Shown here: positions 46,894 through 56,687 of the stretch, piece by piece | How positions within the stretch are numbered: the first letter of the stretch is position 1 | Layout: each line of letters starts with the position of its first letter | Translations under genes and position numbers: made by a program | Assembly: GCA_023954015.1 (NCBI GenBank) | Contig: JAMLIS010000001.1 | Span: 248,001-312,000 of the forward strand | Direction: 5' to 3' | DNA: 64,000 nt | Source: Burkholderiaceae bacterium | GTDB lineage: Bacteria; Pseudomonadota; Gammaproteobacteria; Burkholderiales; Burkholderiaceae_E | Notes under the pieces: model-generated | What the model saw: the letters and a program-made list of their open reading frames with translations, nothing else | Told to the model about the DNA's origin: nothing | Databases searched by the model: none

Positions 46894-48789
46894 ATGCCGC
46901 TACCCAAGCCTCCGGGCAAGCCCGCCACGCTTCTCGATCTGTCCAGCGCCGCGCAGGCGCGCGCGAAACGCCACCGGGACGACGAAACCCGGCCGGCACC
47001 CGCGACCTCGCCGATCCGCATGACGGACGAGGCGTCGGCACGCGTCGTCTCGATGCCGGCAGCCGCGCACGATGCGCAAGCCGAACCGGCGCCCCGCGAA
47101 GAGCGGCCTCGCCGCGGCCCTGCGCCGGCTGCGCTGCCCGCCGTGCTGAAGGCGGCGCCGAAGCCGGCGTCGAAGCCGGCGTCGAAGCCGGTCGCGCAGG
47201 CGCAGGGCGGAGTTGCGCAGCCGGCGTCGAACGCGCCGGCCGGGCCGGGAGCGAAACGCGCAGCCAGGCAGGATGCGCAGCCTTCCGCGCAGCCGGCGCA
47301 GCAGCAGCCCGCGCAGAAGGCGGCGCTCGAGGCACCGGGCAGGTCGCTTCAGCCGTCGGCGCACCCGGCGGGCGAGGCGCGCGCGCGTGCGCGCGCCGCC
47401 GACGGGATGTCGAAGCTCTTCGTGCTGGACACCAACGTGCTGATGCACGACCCGAGCAGCGTCTTCCGCTTCGCCGAGCACGACATCTACCTGCCGATGA
47501 TGACGCTCGAGGAACTGGACAGCCACAAGCGGGGCATGTCGGAGGTCTCGCGCAACGCGCGGCAGGTCAGCCGCACGCTCGACGAACTGATCGAGGCGGC
47601 CGGCGAGGCCGACATCACCGAAGGCATCCGTCTCGCCGCGCTGGGCAACCGCGACGCCGGCGGACGGCTGTTCTTCCAGACGCAGGCGATCGCCTCGATG
47701 CTGCCCTCGGGCCTGCCGATGGGCAAGGCCGACAACCAGATCCTCGGCGTCGTGCGCGCACTGCAGGAGCGGCTGCACGACCGGCAGGTCGTGCTGGTGT
47801 CGAAGGACATCAACATGCGGATCAAGGCCCGCACGATGGGCCTTCCGGTCGAGGACTATTACAACGACCAGGTTCTCGAGGACACGGACCTGCTCTACAC
47901 GGGCGTGCTGCGGTTGCCCGACGACTTCTGGGACAAGCACGGCAAGGGCATCGAGTCGTGGCAGCAGGGCGGCCACACCTTCTACCGCATCACCGGTCCG
48001 CTCGTCTCTTCGCTGCTGCTGAACCAGTTCGTCTGGTCCGAGGGCGAGATGCCGCTGCTCGCGAAGGTGCGCGAGATCGCCGGACGCACCGCGGTGCTGC
48101 AGACGCTGCGCGACTACGGACACGGCAAGAACGCGGTATGGGGAATCACCGCGCGCAATCGCGAACAGAACTTCGCGCTGAACCTGCTGATGGACCCCGA
48201 GATCGACTTCGTCACGCTGCTCGGCCAGGCAGGCACCGGCAAGACACTGATCACGCTCGCCGCGGGCCTCGTGCAGGTGCTCGAATCGAAGCGTTACTCC
48301 GAGATCGTGATGACGCGCGCGACGGTGCCGGTGGGCGAGGACATCGGCTACCTGCCGGGCACCGAGGAGGAGAAGATGCAGCCGTGGATGGGCGCGCTCG
48401 AGGACAACCTCGAGGTGCTCAACCGCAGCGATCCGTCGGCCGGCGAATGGGGACGCGCGGCGACCAACGACCTGATCCGCTCGCGGGTGCGCGTGAAGTC
48501 GATGTCGTTCATGCGCGGGCGAACGTTCACCAACCGGTACCTGATCGTCGACGAGGCGCAGAACCTGACGCCGAAGCAGATGAGGACGCTGGTCACGCGC
48601 GCCGGCCCGGGGACCAAGGTGGTCTGCATGGGGAACATCGCGCAGATCGACACGCCTTACCTCACCGAGGGGTCGTCAGGGCTCACGTACGTGGTCGACC
48701 GGTTCAAGGGATGGCCGCATTCGGGGCACGTGACGCTGCAGCGCGGGGAACGGTCGCGGCTTGCGGAGTTCGCGGCGGAGGTGCTTTGA
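46894..48789 (+). CDS. PhoH family protein with PIN domain (PhoH2-type)
   Basis: A 631-residue protein. A low-complexity Ala/Pro/Lys linker fills residues about 20-170, including a 12-bp repeat (KPAS). A PIN nuclease domain follows from [16 protein letters not shown], with [23 protein letters not shown]. The C-terminal half is a PhoH ATPase: [50 protein letters not shown]. PhoH2 proteins unwind and cut RNA. I chose ATG 46894 since related proteins begin PLPKPPxKPATLL. Confidence 0.92.
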   Translation: MPLPKPPGKPATLLDLSSAAQARAKRHRDDETRPAPATSPIRMTDEASARVVSMPAAAHDAQAEPAPREERPRRGPAPAALPAVLKAAPKPASKPASKPVAQAQGGVAQPASNAPAGPGAKRAARQDAQPSAQPAQQQPAQKAALEAPGRSLQPSAHPAGEARARARAADGMSKLFVLDTNVLMHDPSSVFRFAEHDIYLPMMTLEELDSHKRGMSEVSRNARQVSRTLDELIEAAGEADITEGIRLAALGNRDAGGRLFFQTQAIASMLPSGLPMGKADNQILGVVRALQERLHDRQVVLVSKDINMRIKARTMGLPVEDYYNDQVLEDTDLLYTGVLRLPDDFWDKHGKGIESWQQGGHTFYRITGPLVSSLLLNQFVWSEGEMPLLAKVREIAGRTAVLQTLRDYGHGKNAVWGITARNREQNFALNLLMDPEIDFVTLLGQAGTGKTLITLAAGLVQVLESKRYSEIVMTRATVPVGEDIGYLPGTEEEKMQPWMGALEDNLEVLNRSDPSAGEWGRAATNDLIRSRVRVKSMSFMRGRTFTNRYLIVDEAQNLTPKQMRTLVTRAGPGTKVVCMGNIAQIDTPYLTEGSSGLTYVVDRFKGWPHSGHVTLQRGERSRLAEFAAEVL

Positions 48790-48951
48790 GGGATTAGGCG
48801 CGGCCGAGGGCCGCAAAGGCAGAATTTCACGACACCGACGCTTCGCTGCGCAGGATCGGCGGCTCCCGATTCGGGTACGCGCCGAAACGCGAAGTCGGAG
48901 GCCGCGAATAGCTCGCGCGGGCAGCGAGCGCAAGCAGGAATGCGCGCGTTT

Positions 48952-49765
48952 CGCGCCGCCCAGCAGGCCGACGGCCATCGGAATCTCGATCGTGCCGGCC
49001 AGATCGCCTTCGGCGGTGCGCTCCCAGGCGGTGAGGCTCGTGTAGCGGCCGCTGCGCGCGGCGTAAGCGTGGGCGCCCGCCTCGACGGCGCGGGTATCGT
49101 TGCCGGTTGCGAGCACGACGGCCGAGACGCCGTTCATGATTCCCTTGTTGTGCGTAGCCGCGCGATACGGGTCGGCCTCGGCGAAGCGGAACGCGGAAAC
49201 GATGCCTGCGCAGACTTCGTCTCCCCCGATTTCGGCGCTTGGCCACGTACAGCGCGCGCGCGCCAGAGGGCGATCGGCGAGATTCGACAGAATGCGCAGG
49301 TAGACGCGTCCGCCTGTCCACGCTGTGATCGACGGGGCAAGTTTCTCGGCCATCGTATTGACTGCATTCGCGCCCATCGCATTCGGCGTCACGGATGTCG
49401 ACGAGCTGGATCTGCGCAATCATCAGCGTTCCGGACATCGAGGTGACGAATCCGCCGGCGTCATAGCACTGCCGTCCCGCATTGCAGACGGCAGCGACCA
49501 CCGAGGACTCCTCGGTGGCCATTGGCACCAGCCGATCGACACCGTCGATCCGCAGATTCGTCGCGATGCCCATCGGCACGTTCAGCGTGCCCACGCAGTT
49601 CTCGATCAGGCGATCGGCGACGTCGGAAGGCAGATTTCCGGTGTTCGAGAGGTGTCGGCATTCGTCGTCGGACAAGCCAGCGAACCTGCGCACTGCATCG
49701 ATCCTCTCGGACACGGGCAGCTTGTGGAAGCCGGCGATCCGGCTGTTGCGAACGGAATCGGTCAT
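48952..49765 (-). pseudogene. mvaA: Class II HMG-CoA reductase, internally deleted, frameshifted and truncated
   Basis: The N terminus is normal (SRIAGFHKLPVSERIDAV, ATEESSVVAAVCNAG with the catalytic Glu). At about 49385 [10 protein letters not shown] runs straight into VDIRDA, skipping about 45 residues. A frame change follows, and [13 protein letters not shown] sequence resumes ([17 protein letters not shown]...[13 protein letters not shown]) up to GLLGGA. The last 100 or so residues, including the catalytic His region, are missing. Class II enzymes usually serve mevalonate breakdown. The adjacent TRAP genes may have imported the substrate. Confidence 0.85.
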
Positions 49766-49797
49766 GATCGTTTCTCGCTACGAATCGGCTGGGACGC

Positions 49798-50705
49798 CTA
49801 GCGCGCGGACATCATCCGCGGCAGCCAGGTGACGAGGTCGGGGAAGGCCGCGCAGTAGCCTTCAGTGTGTCGATGCCCGCCTCGCGCAGCATCGTCAGGC
49901 TGACGCGTCGCGCGACGAACGCGGGCACGAGCGCACCGGCAACGCCGACCGCAGCCGATTCGGTCGGCGTGGCGACCCCGAAGAAGATCGAGCCGAGAAC
50001 GAACAGGATCAGGAACGACGGGAAGACGAGCGTCTTCAGGGCGACGAGTTTGTCGCGCAACGCGACGTGCGTCGCCGACTCGTCGAGGGGGACCTGATCC
50101 GGTCGAAGCCATGCGACGACGAAGATGTAGATCGCATACAGCGTCGCGAGCAGCAGGCCGGGCACGATGCCAGCGATCAGCATCTGACCTATCGAGATCT
50201 GCGCCGTGACCGCGTAGACGATCGTGAGCACCGAAGGCGGAATCAGGATGCCGAGCGTGCCCGAGGCGCAGATCGTTCCGAGCGCGAGCTTCGGTGCGCA
50301 GCCACGGCGCAGCATCTCGGGCAGCGCGAGGATGCCCATCGCGGTGACCGCCGCACCGACGACGCCGGTCATCGCGGCCATCACGACGCAGATGAAAACG
50401 GTTCCGACCGCGAGTCCGCCACGGACGCGTCCGAACCACAACTCCATGGCCCGATACAGCGACTCGATGACGCCCGAACGCTGCAGGATCACCGCCATCA
50501 GGATGAACAGCGGAATCGCAAGCAGCGCTTCGGAACGCATCGTGTCGAAGATCTGCAACACAACGACGACGACGGCCGCCTCGTTCCACAGCCTCACCGT
50601 GAAGAGCAGCGAAAGGCCGCCGAGCACGAACGCGATCGGCAGTCCGGTGAGCATGAACACGGCCAGCCCGCCGAACATCAGCAACAGGATCGTCGTGGAA
50701 CTCAC
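49798..50705 (-). pseudogene. dctM: TRAP transporter large permease (DctM), internally deleted
   Basis: About 280 residues of a DctM permease are intact (SSTTILLLMFGGLAVFMLTGLPIAFVLGG, AIPLFILMAVILQRSG, SGTLGILIPPSV, GVATPTESAAVGVAGAL). After REAGIDTLKAT the frame goes to nonsense and stops at 49812. One frame over, FPDLVTWLPRMMSAR ends at 49798 and matches the normal C-terminal tail. So about 130 residues have been deleted with a frame change, and the transporter cannot work. The start is GTG 50705, overlapping the dctQ stop (TAGTG). Confidence 0.8.
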
Positions 50706-51244
50706 TAAACGACTCCCGCCGAGTCGGGCGCCTCGCTCGCGGGCGCGGTGGGATCTTCGAAGACAATGTGCAAGAACTCGACGAGTGCCTGCAGCAGCAT
50801 CAGCACCAGCGACAACGGAACGACGAGCTTGGTCGGCCAGATCGGCGGATTCCACGCCGAGAAACTCGTTTCCCGGTACTCCCAGGCGCTCCATGCCGCC
50901 GGCACACTGTAGAAAAGCAGGATCACGCAGAAGGCGGCGATGACCGGGAAATTGAGAAGGTCGAGCACGCGGTTGACGCGCGCCGACAGACGCTGGCGCG
51001 CGAGATCGAGCGGGACGTGTCCGCGAATGTGCAGCAGATAGGGACCGCCGAGCAGGAAGTACGGCCCGGACAACAGCACCGCGAGTTCCATTCCCCAGAC
51101 CGTCGGCGAATGGAACACGTAGCGCGAAACCACCTCGAACAGCATCACCGGCACGACGATCGCCATCAGCCAGATGGCGGCCAGGAACACGAGCTGGTTC
51201 AGCCGCGTGACCGCGGTCGCGACGGTGCTCAGCCAACCGCGCAC
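50705..51244 (-). CDS. dctQ: TRAP transporter small permease (DctQ)
   Basis: A small four-helix permease: FLAAIWLMAIVVPVMLFEVVSRYVF, VWGMELAVLLSGPYFLLGGPYLL, RGHVPLDLARQRLS, KLVVPLSLVLMLLQALVEFLH. It pairs with DctM. The start is uncertain: I take GTG 51244 because the upstream extension overlaps a plus-strand gene tail. No binding protein (DctP) is in the window. With dctM broken, it is probably non-functional. Confidence 0.75.
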   Translation of the reverse strand: MRGWLSTVATAVTRLNQLVFLAAIWLMAIVVPVMLFEVVSRYVFHSPTVWGMELAVLLSGPYFLLGGPYLLHIRGHVPLDLARQRLSARVNRVLDLLNFPVIAAFCVILLFYSVPAAWSAWEYRETSFSAWNPPIWPTKLVVPLSLVLMLLQALVEFLHIVFEDPTAPASEAPDSAGVV

Positions 51245-51246
51245 GC

Positions 51247-51406
51247 GCGCGCCTGCTGCGACCGGCCGAAGGCCTTCTTCACCCAGTGTTTCGGGCACAA
51301 CCCGGTCGGCGAGGAGCACGCGCTGCGCATCAACGTCGCGTACGCCACCGATCGGAGGTTTCTCGCGTTCCTGCGCGCGCAACTGCAGGCGCCGGGATCG
51401 AAGTGA
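51247..51406 (+). pseudogene. 3' tail of a plus-strand gene, possibly a PLP aminotransferase
   Basis: About 50 residues (CDRPKAFFTQCFGHNPVGEEHALRINVAYATDRRFLAFLRAQ) end at a TGA at 51406 and have the composition of a real protein. The pattern resembles the C-terminal strand and helix of fold-type I aminotransferases (LRINVAYATD...FLAFL). Nothing upstream of 51247 belongs to it; dctQ starts there on the other strand. It appears to be the stub left when the TRAP island was inserted. Confidence 0.4.
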
Positions 51407-51437
51407 ACTCGCACCAGTGACCGGCAGAAGTCGACGC

Positions 51438-54086
51438 CTAGCCGCTCGTGTAGTTCTCGAACTTCGTGTACTGCCCGACGAAGGTCAGGCGCACCGTTCC
51501 GATCGGTCCGTTGCGTTGCTTGCCGATGATGATCTCGGCCACCCCCTTGTCGGTGGAGTCGGGGTTGTAGACCTCGTCCCGGTAGATGAAGACGATGACG
51601 TCTGCGTCCTGTTCGATCGCGCCCGAGTTGTGGCAGACGATTCCATCTGCCAGCCACGACGCCGGGCCGGGTACCGTGAGGTCGAAGACTTCTTCGTCGC
51701 CGCACGGCTCGATCGAAACCACTCGATCCCAGAACAGATCCGATCCAGCACACATCCGCAGCGATTCGTCATCGAGCTTGTCTGCATAGTCCGACAGCAT
51801 CTGCCGCGAGGGTGCGAATCGGAAATGGGAGCTGCCGCCAAATGACGTTCCGCGCAGAGCTGCCATGCGTCGCTGGGAGACGCCTCGCGCTCCCATTGAG
51901 GCGCGCACAGCCGCAAAGACCTCGCGAGGTACCGTGTCTACGTTCACGTTCGCGTGCTGCAGCGACGTGGCGAGCAGGTCACCGAGCCGCTTCGCCGGAC
52001 CGACACGCGGCCCGAAGGCACCGACCCTGTTCAGGAAGAGGCTCTGCTGCTCGCTGCCCGATACGTCCACGCTCCACAAGGGTCGCCCTGCCGATCGAAC
52101 GCATCGGATACGGGCCACGATTCCGAGGCGTAACAACAGTGCAGCGACGTCACGCGCCAGACCCTCACTGCATGTAGCGAAGTAAACCCGCGGTGCGCCG
52201 CGCTGGCCAGGCTTGCGCACGTGGATAGAACCGTCGGTTGCCCATAAGTGACGCAACAACAAGGCAATCCGATCGTCAGGCAGCCGAAACGCGTCTGCTG
52301 GAACCCGCTTCTCATGCGAGCGCTGTCCGAAGATCCCCTCCTGGCGCAACCACGCGTTGACGCCCTTGGGATGCCAGCGATCGCCATTCCCCGAAATGAC
52401 CAGCTGCTCCCGATTGCCGCGGCCAGCATGTCTCGCGACGCTGCATCCGAAGGCGCGCGCAGCGTGCGTCACCGCATCCAGGTTTTCTGCGGAAGCGCTC
52501 GTATATCTCAGCGGTTGTCCACTGAGGTAGCTTCCATCCCCGAGTAGATGTCCGAGCAAAACGATCTGCTCGTCGCTCCAGTCGAAATCGCCCTTCTCCG
52601 CGTGCAGGTGCCGTGCCATCGCGACCCGAGTGCCGATGCTCGAGTCCGCGACAGTTGCCCACCCCGCCCCCGTGAAGATCCGGTGCTGCGCGGTCGCTCG
52701 CATGTTGCGGCCGCTGGCGAGCGAGACTCGGAACACCGGCCGCACCCCCACCGACCACACCCGATCGCTGCGCGCCGCAACGAGCTTCTGGTCTTCTCCC
52801 ATCGCGAGCACTTCCGGCTCCGACCCGACGAGCTGCGCGATCGGAACACGACGTCCGTCCGCGAGCACGACGAGCGTATCGCCCGTGACGCACTCACGAA
52901 GATCCGACATCACCGGCCGCTTGTTCGGCCGCTGCTCGAGCGAGCGGTTCAGCTGCGACAGCGCGATCACCGGGCAGTCGAGCTCCTTGGCGAGCGCCTT
53001 CAGCGAACGCGAAATCTCGGAGATCTCCGTCGCCCGATTCTCGCCGGTGGAGGTGGCGGACATCAGCTGCAGATAGTCGACGACGATCAGGCCGAGTCGA
53101 CCGCACTGTCGCGACAGGCGCCGGGCGCGCGCGCGCAGCTCGAGCGCATTCATCGCCGGCGTCTCGTCGATGAACAGCTGTGCGTCCTGCATCTTCTGGA
53201 TCGCGCTGGTCAGGCGCGGCCAGTCGTCGTCGACCAGGCGCCCGGTGCGCAGGCGCTGCTGGTCGAGCCGGCCCACCGAGCACACCAGGCGCATGGCGAG
53301 CTGCGTCGCACCCATCTCCATCGAGAACACGGCGACCGGCAGCCCCTGGTCGACGGCCACGTGCTCTGCGATGTTCAGCGAGAACGCGGTCTTGCCCATC
53401 GCGGGCCGACCCGCGACGATCACGAGGTCTCCCGGCTGCAGCCCGGACGTCATCCGGTCGAGGTCGACGTAGCCGCTCGGCACGCCGGTGACGTCGTTCG
53501 GATTGTCCTGGTTGTACAGCTCGTCGATGCGCTCGACGACCTTGCCGAGCAGGTCGGGCAGCGGCTGGAAGCCGACCTGCCCGCGCGCGCCGTCTTCGGA
53601 GATCTGGAAGACCTTCGACTCGGCTTCGTCGAGCAGTTGCCGCGTGTCCTTGCCGGCCGGGTTCAGCGCCGACGTGGAGATGTCGTCGGCGGTGGAGATC
53701 AGCTTGCGCAGCACCGCGCGGTCGCGAACGATTTCCGCGTAGCGGCGGATATTCGCCGCCGACGGCGTTTCCTGAGCGAGCGCGTTCAGGTAGACGAGGC
53801 CGCCGGCGTCGTCGTCCTTGCCGGCGACCTTCAGCGCCTCGTAGACGGTGACGACGTCGGCGGGGTGGCTGCGTTCGATCAGCCGGCCGATGTGGTGCCA
53901 GATCAGCCGGTGATCGTAGCGATAGAAGTCGTCCTCGCGCAGCAGGTCGGCCACGCGATCGAAGGCGGTGTTGTCGAGCAGCAGCCCGCCGAGCACCGCC
54001 TGCTCGGCTTCGATCGAATGCGGCGGAACGCGCAGCGCCGCGATCTGCGGATCGACGGACGCCGCGCCGTGCGGAACCGCGGACAT
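51438..54086 (-). CDS. dnaB: Replicative DNA helicase DnaB with an intein
   Basis: An 882-residue precursor. The extein (residues 1-398 plus 821-882, 460 residues) is a normal DnaB: the N-terminal DnaG-binding domain, Walker A GRPAMGKT, Walker B LIVVDYLQLM, and RPVMSDLRE joined to SGAIEQDADVI. A 422-residue intein interrupts it between DLRE and SGAIEQ, in the conserved ATPase core. Splicing is needed to make active helicase, and dnaB is essential, so the intein must be functional. It is the last gene of rpsF-priB-rpsR-rplI-dnaB. Confidence 0.97.
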   Translation of the reverse strand: MSAVPHGAASVDPQIAALRVPPHSIEAEQAVLGGLLLDNTAFDRVADLLREDDFYRYDHRLIWHHIGRLIERSHPADVVTVYEALKVAGKDDDAGGLVYLNALAQETPSAANIRRYAEIVRDRAVLRKLISTADDISTSALNPAGKDTRQLLDEAESKVFQISEDGARGQVGFQPLPDLLGKVVERIDELYNQDNPNDVTGVPSGYVDLDRMTSGLQPGDLVIVAGRPAMGKTAFSLNIAEHVAVDQGLPVAVFSMEMGATQLAMRLVCSVGRLDQQRLRTGRLVDDDWPRLTSAIQKMQDAQLFIDETPAMNALELRARARRLSRQCGRLGLIVVDYLQLMSATSTGENRATEISEISRSLKALAKELDCPVIALSQLNRSLEQRPNKRPVMSDLRECVTGDTLVVLADGRRVPIAQLVGSEPEVLAMGEDQKLVAARSDRVWSVGVRPVFRVSLASGRNMRATAQHRIFTGAGWATVADSSIGTRVAMARHLHAEKGDFDWSDEQIVLLGHLLGDGSYLSGQPLRYTSASAENLDAVTHAARAFGCSVARHAGRGNREQLVISGNGDRWHPKGVNAWLRQEGIFGQRSHEKRVPADAFRLPDDRIALLLRHLWATDGSIHVRKPGQRGAPRVYFATCSEGLARDVAALLLRLGIVARIRCVRSAGRPLWSVDVSGSEQQSLFLNRVGAFGPRVGPAKRLGDLLATSLQHANVNVDTVPREVFAAVRASMGARGVSQRRMAALRGTSFGGSSHFRFAPSRQMLSDYADKLDDESLRMCAGSDLFWDRVVSIEPCGDEEVFDLTVPGPASWLADGIVCHNSGAIEQDADVIVFIYRDEVYNPDSTDKGVAEIIIGKQRNGPIGTVRLTFVGQYTKFENYTSG
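51627..52892 (-). other. DnaB intein with LAGLIDADG homing endonuclease
   Basis: The intein runs from Cys399 (CVTGDTLVVLADG, block A) to His-Asn820 (WLADGIVCHN, block G), followed by Ser as +1 nucleophile. Block B is ATAQHRIF. Two LAGLIDADG helices are present: LLGHLLGDGSYL and LLRHLWATDGSI. All splice residues (Cys1, TxxH, penultimate His, Asn, Ser+1) are in place. It is slightly less GC-rich than the exteins, consistent with later arrival. It lies two residues upstream of the cyanobacterial DnaB intein point. Confidence 0.95.
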
Positions 54087-54125
54087 CGCAGGCCGTTCTT
54101 CGCTCGGGCGGGCGTCGCGTCGTGC

Positions 54126-54578
54126 TCAGGCCGTCTCGCCGACCACGGAAACCGCGACCTCCACGACGACGTCGCTGTGCGGCGCGACCTCGACCGGGAA
54201 CTCGCCCACCGACTTCAGCGGACCCGAGGGCATCCGCACCATCTGCTTCTCGACCTCGAAGCCCTGCTTCTTCAGGGCTTCGGCGACGTCGAAGTTGGTG
54301 ACCGAGCCGAACAGGCGACCGTCGACGCCCGCCTTCTGGACGATGCGCACGCTCGCTCCGGCCAGGCGATCGCCGAGGGCGCGCGCCGCGGCGAGACGCT
54401 CGTTCTGCACCTTCTCGAGCTCGGCGCGACGGTTCTCGAATTCCTGCATCGCCGCCGGCGTTGCGCGGCGCGCCTTGCCGGTGGGGATCAGGAAGTTGCG
54501 CGCGAAGCCGTCGCGCACCTTCACGACGTCGCCGAGCTGTCCGAGGTTGGCGACTTTTTCGAGCAGGATGATCTGCAT
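54126..54578 (-). CDS. rplI: 50S ribosomal protein L9
   Basis: A 150-residue protein with [36 protein letters not shown], the L9 N-terminal domain, then the long connecting helix and C-terminal domain. It binds 23S rRNA near L1 and helps frame maintenance. ATG 54578 is the standard start. Confidence 0.97.
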   Translation of the reverse strand: MQIILLEKVANLGQLGDVVKVRDGFARNFLIPTGKARRATPAAMQEFENRRAELEKVQNERLAAARALGDRLAGASVRIVQKAGVDGRLFGSVTNFDVAEALKKQGFEVEKQMVRMPSGPLKSVGEFPVEVAPHSDVVVEVAVSVVGETA

Positions 54579-54594
54579 CTGGGTTCCCGCGCCT

Positions 54595-54870
54595 TCAGTG
54601 GTTGTCGGTGTACGGCAGCAGCGCAAGGAAGCGCGCACGCTTGATCGCGTCCTGCAGCTGGCGCTGGTAGCGCGCCTTCGTTCCGGTGAGGCGCGCCGGA
54701 ATGATCTTGCCGGTGTCGGTGATGAAGTCCTTCAGCAGGTCGACGTCCTTGTAGTCGATCCACTCGATCTTCTCGGCGGTGAAACGACAGAACTTCTTGC
54801 GCTTGAACAGCGCGCTCTGCGCCGGACGGCGCGTCTTCTTGTCTTTCGAACCACGACGAAAGGTTGCCAT
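54595..54870 (-). CDS. rpsR: 30S ribosomal protein S18
   Basis: A 91-residue basic protein: [26 protein letters not shown] and the conserved [34 protein letters not shown]. It sits with S6 on the platform of the small subunit. It lies between priB and rplI as in other proteobacteria. Confidence 0.97.
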   Translation of the reverse strand: MATFRRGSKDKKTRRPAQSALFKRKKFCRFTAEKIEWIDYKDVDLLKDFITDTGKIIPARLTGTKARYQRQLQDAIKRARFLALLPYTDNH

Positions 54871-54886
54871 GGAGATCCTCTGTTGA

Positions 54887-55222
54887 TCAGGTTGGTTCGC
54901 CGCGCCGCGGTGCGGCGGCGGCGGGGGCGTACCCGGCGGTGAATTCGGCGACGTGCACGACGAGCGATTTCGACTGGCGCCGACGCGGCGCGAGGAATCC
55001 GTCGACCAGGATCGATTCGCCGAGCTGCAACCGGTCGGCGCGCGCGGCGACCGCGCCGGCGAAACGCAACGCGACGTCGAACTCGAGCTGTCGCGATTGT
55101 CCGGCCTCGGCCGCCTCGGAACGATGGCAAAGGCGCGCGCCGAGCACGGCGATTCCCGCCGGCGTGTAGCGCAACGCTTCGCGCTCGATGAGGGTGCCGC
55201 TCAACTGCACTCGATTCTGCAC
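54887..55222 (-). CDS. priB: Primosomal replication protein PriB
   Basis: A 111-residue OB-fold single-strand DNA binding protein ([27 protein letters not shown]...[17 protein letters not shown]). It helps reload DnaB at stalled forks through PriA. It is located between rpsF and rpsR, the betaproteobacterial place. The C-terminal Ala/Arg tail is longer than in E. coli. Confidence 0.92.
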   Translation of the reverse strand: MQNRVQLSGTLIEREALRYTPAGIAVLGARLCHRSEAAEAGQSRQLEFDVALRFAGAVAARADRLQLGESILVDGFLAPRRRQSKSLVVHVAEFTAGYAPAAAAPRRGEPT

Positions 55223-55241
55223 GCCGGCCGGTTCGACCCGC

Positions 55242-55697
55242 TCAGCCTGCCGCGCGTTCGCGCTCGGCCGGCCGCTCGGCCGGCCGCTCGGAGGGGCGGT
55301 CGGAGGGGCGGTCGGAGGGGCGGTCGGAACCCGGTTGCGGCGCTTCGGAGGACGCTGCCTTGCGCGCGTCCTCGCGCTGGATCTGCTTCCACATCGGCGA
55401 CGGACCGGTTTCCGCCTTCTTCATCGAAACGACCAGGTGCCGAAGCACGGCGTCGTTGAAGCGGAACGCGTGCTCGAGTTCGTCGAGCGCCGGCTGCGCG
55501 ACCTCGATGTTCATGAGCACGTAGTGCGCCTTGGCCATCTTCTGGATCGGGTAGGCGAGCTGGCGCCGACCCCAGTCCTCGACCCGATGGACCTTGCCCT
55601 GCTGGGCTTCGATCATCGCCTTGTACCGCTCGAGCATCGCGGGCACCTGCTCGCTCTGGTCGGGGTGGACGATGAGCACGATCTCGTAATGACGCAT
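55242..55697 (-). CDS. rpsF: 30S ribosomal protein S6 with repeat tail
   Basis: Residues 1 to about 100 are normal S6: [47 protein letters not shown], and [17 protein letters not shown]. The last 27 residues are DRPS/ERPA repeats from a 12-bp tandem array (about 55250-55325). Glu-rich tails on S6 are known in E. coli, but this Arg/Pro version is unusual. It is the first gene of the ribosomal operon, with a 180-base leader. Confidence 0.95.
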   Translation of the reverse strand: MRHYEIVLIVHPDQSEQVPAMLERYKAMIEAQQGKVHRVEDWGRRQLAYPIQKMAKAHYVLMNIEVAQPALDELEHAFRFNDAVLRHLVVSMKKAETGPSPMWKQIQREDARKAASSEAPQPGSDRPSDRPSDRPSERPAERPAERERAAG

Positions 55698-55869
55698 CGA
55701 TTCTCCTGGTTCGGAGGCGAGCAACGCGTGCGCCGAAGACGTACGCGCGGGGCGCTTCGCACCCGTGCGTCGGTTTCGGGCCGCCCCGGTTCGGGACGCG
55801 CCGCTGGCTTCCTTGTGGACGAAGGCCGCCGGCCTGAGCGTCGAAGCACCGTGCGGCAAGGAACCCGAA

Positions 55870-55875
55870 AGTATA
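55870..55875 (-). promoter_or_regulatory. Possible -10 box of the rpsF operon
   Basis: TATACT on the minus strand, preceded by TACGC, is the best -10 element in the 183-base gap between rpsF and the SIMPL-domain gene. No convincing -35 is present. The 170-base leader could host the S6:S18 autoregulatory element; I did not resolve its fold. Confidence 0.35.
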
Positions 55876-55880
55876 GCGTA

Positions 55881-56627
55881 CTAGTCGAGGTAGTAGTCGA
55901 TGGTGGAGACGACGCGCACTTTCTTGATGTGCGGCGTGCTCGCGTCGCGGTCGGCGATCGAGAACTGCCCCTGCGAGGCCCGCCGGATGTCGCCCAGCCG
56001 GCTGCCGGAGTCCTCGGCGAACTTGGTGGCCGCTGCACGCGCGTTGCGGGTGGCTTCCTCGAGCATCGACGGCTTCACGTCGTTCAGCCGCGTGAACAGG
56101 AACTGCGGCTCGGCGCCCTGCTCCGAGCCCAGGACGATGCCTTCGGCGCCCAGCTCCACGAGCCGGCTCATCGTCGCGCGCACGCGCTCGACGTCGGGCG
56201 TGTAGACAGTGACCGTAGCGCGCCCGGTGTAGCGGAACTCGCCGCGCTGCGGATCGCCCCACTCGCGCGCCTGCTTGTCGACGACGTGCGGCGGCGAGAC
56301 GCCGAGCTGCTCGCGCGAAAAGCCGGCACCGGCGAGGAACTCGACGATGCGCTGGCTCGTGCGATCGAGGTTGCGATACAGGGCGGCGACGTCGTTGCCG
56401 GCGGCCGAATGCGCGATCGGCCAGATCGCCAGGTCGGCCGGCACTTCGCGCTCGGACAGGCCCTTGACCTCGACGCTGCGCTCGAGCAGCCGGAAGTCGC
56501 GCACCGAGCGCGCCATCTGCCAGGCGCCGACCGCCAGCGCGAGGCCGAGCAGCACGCCGAGGATCGCCGCGGCCAGCGGCAGGCGCGTCGCGTTGCGGGC
56601 GGGTGCGTCGGGCGGCGAGGCTTGCAT
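55881..56627 (-). CDS. SIMPL-domain (DUF541) protein
   Basis: A 248-residue protein with one N-terminal membrane helix (AAAILGVLLGLALAVGAWQM), then a periplasmic SIMPL domain: VEVKGLSEREVPADLAIWPI, FRYTGRATVTVYT, and FLFTRLNDVKPSMLEEATRNARAAATKFAEDSG. SIMPL proteins form large hollow assemblies or are found in stress settings; the exact role is unknown. The start is ATG 56627. Confidence 0.85.
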   Translation of the reverse strand: MQASPPDAPARNATRLPLAAAILGVLLGLALAVGAWQMARSVRDFRLLERSVEVKGLSEREVPADLAIWPIAHSAAGNDVAALYRNLDRTSQRIVEFLAGAGFSREQLGVSPPHVVDKQAREWGDPQRGEFRYTGRATVTVYTPDVERVRATMSRLVELGAEGIVLGSEQGAEPQFLFTRLNDVKPSMLEEATRNARAAATKFAEDSGSRLGDIRRASQGQFSIADRDASTPHIKKVRVVSTIDYYLD

Positions 56628-56687
56628 CGGGCAATGGTAGCGGACCGCGGCGCACAGCGCGGGCACGCGCGATCGATCCGGATCTGC

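Noticed and set aside
50768..51406. A 212-residue plus-strand gene antisense to dctQ
   Set aside because: Only the last 50 or so residues look like real protein; the rest is a His/Arg/Gln-rich shadow of dctQ.
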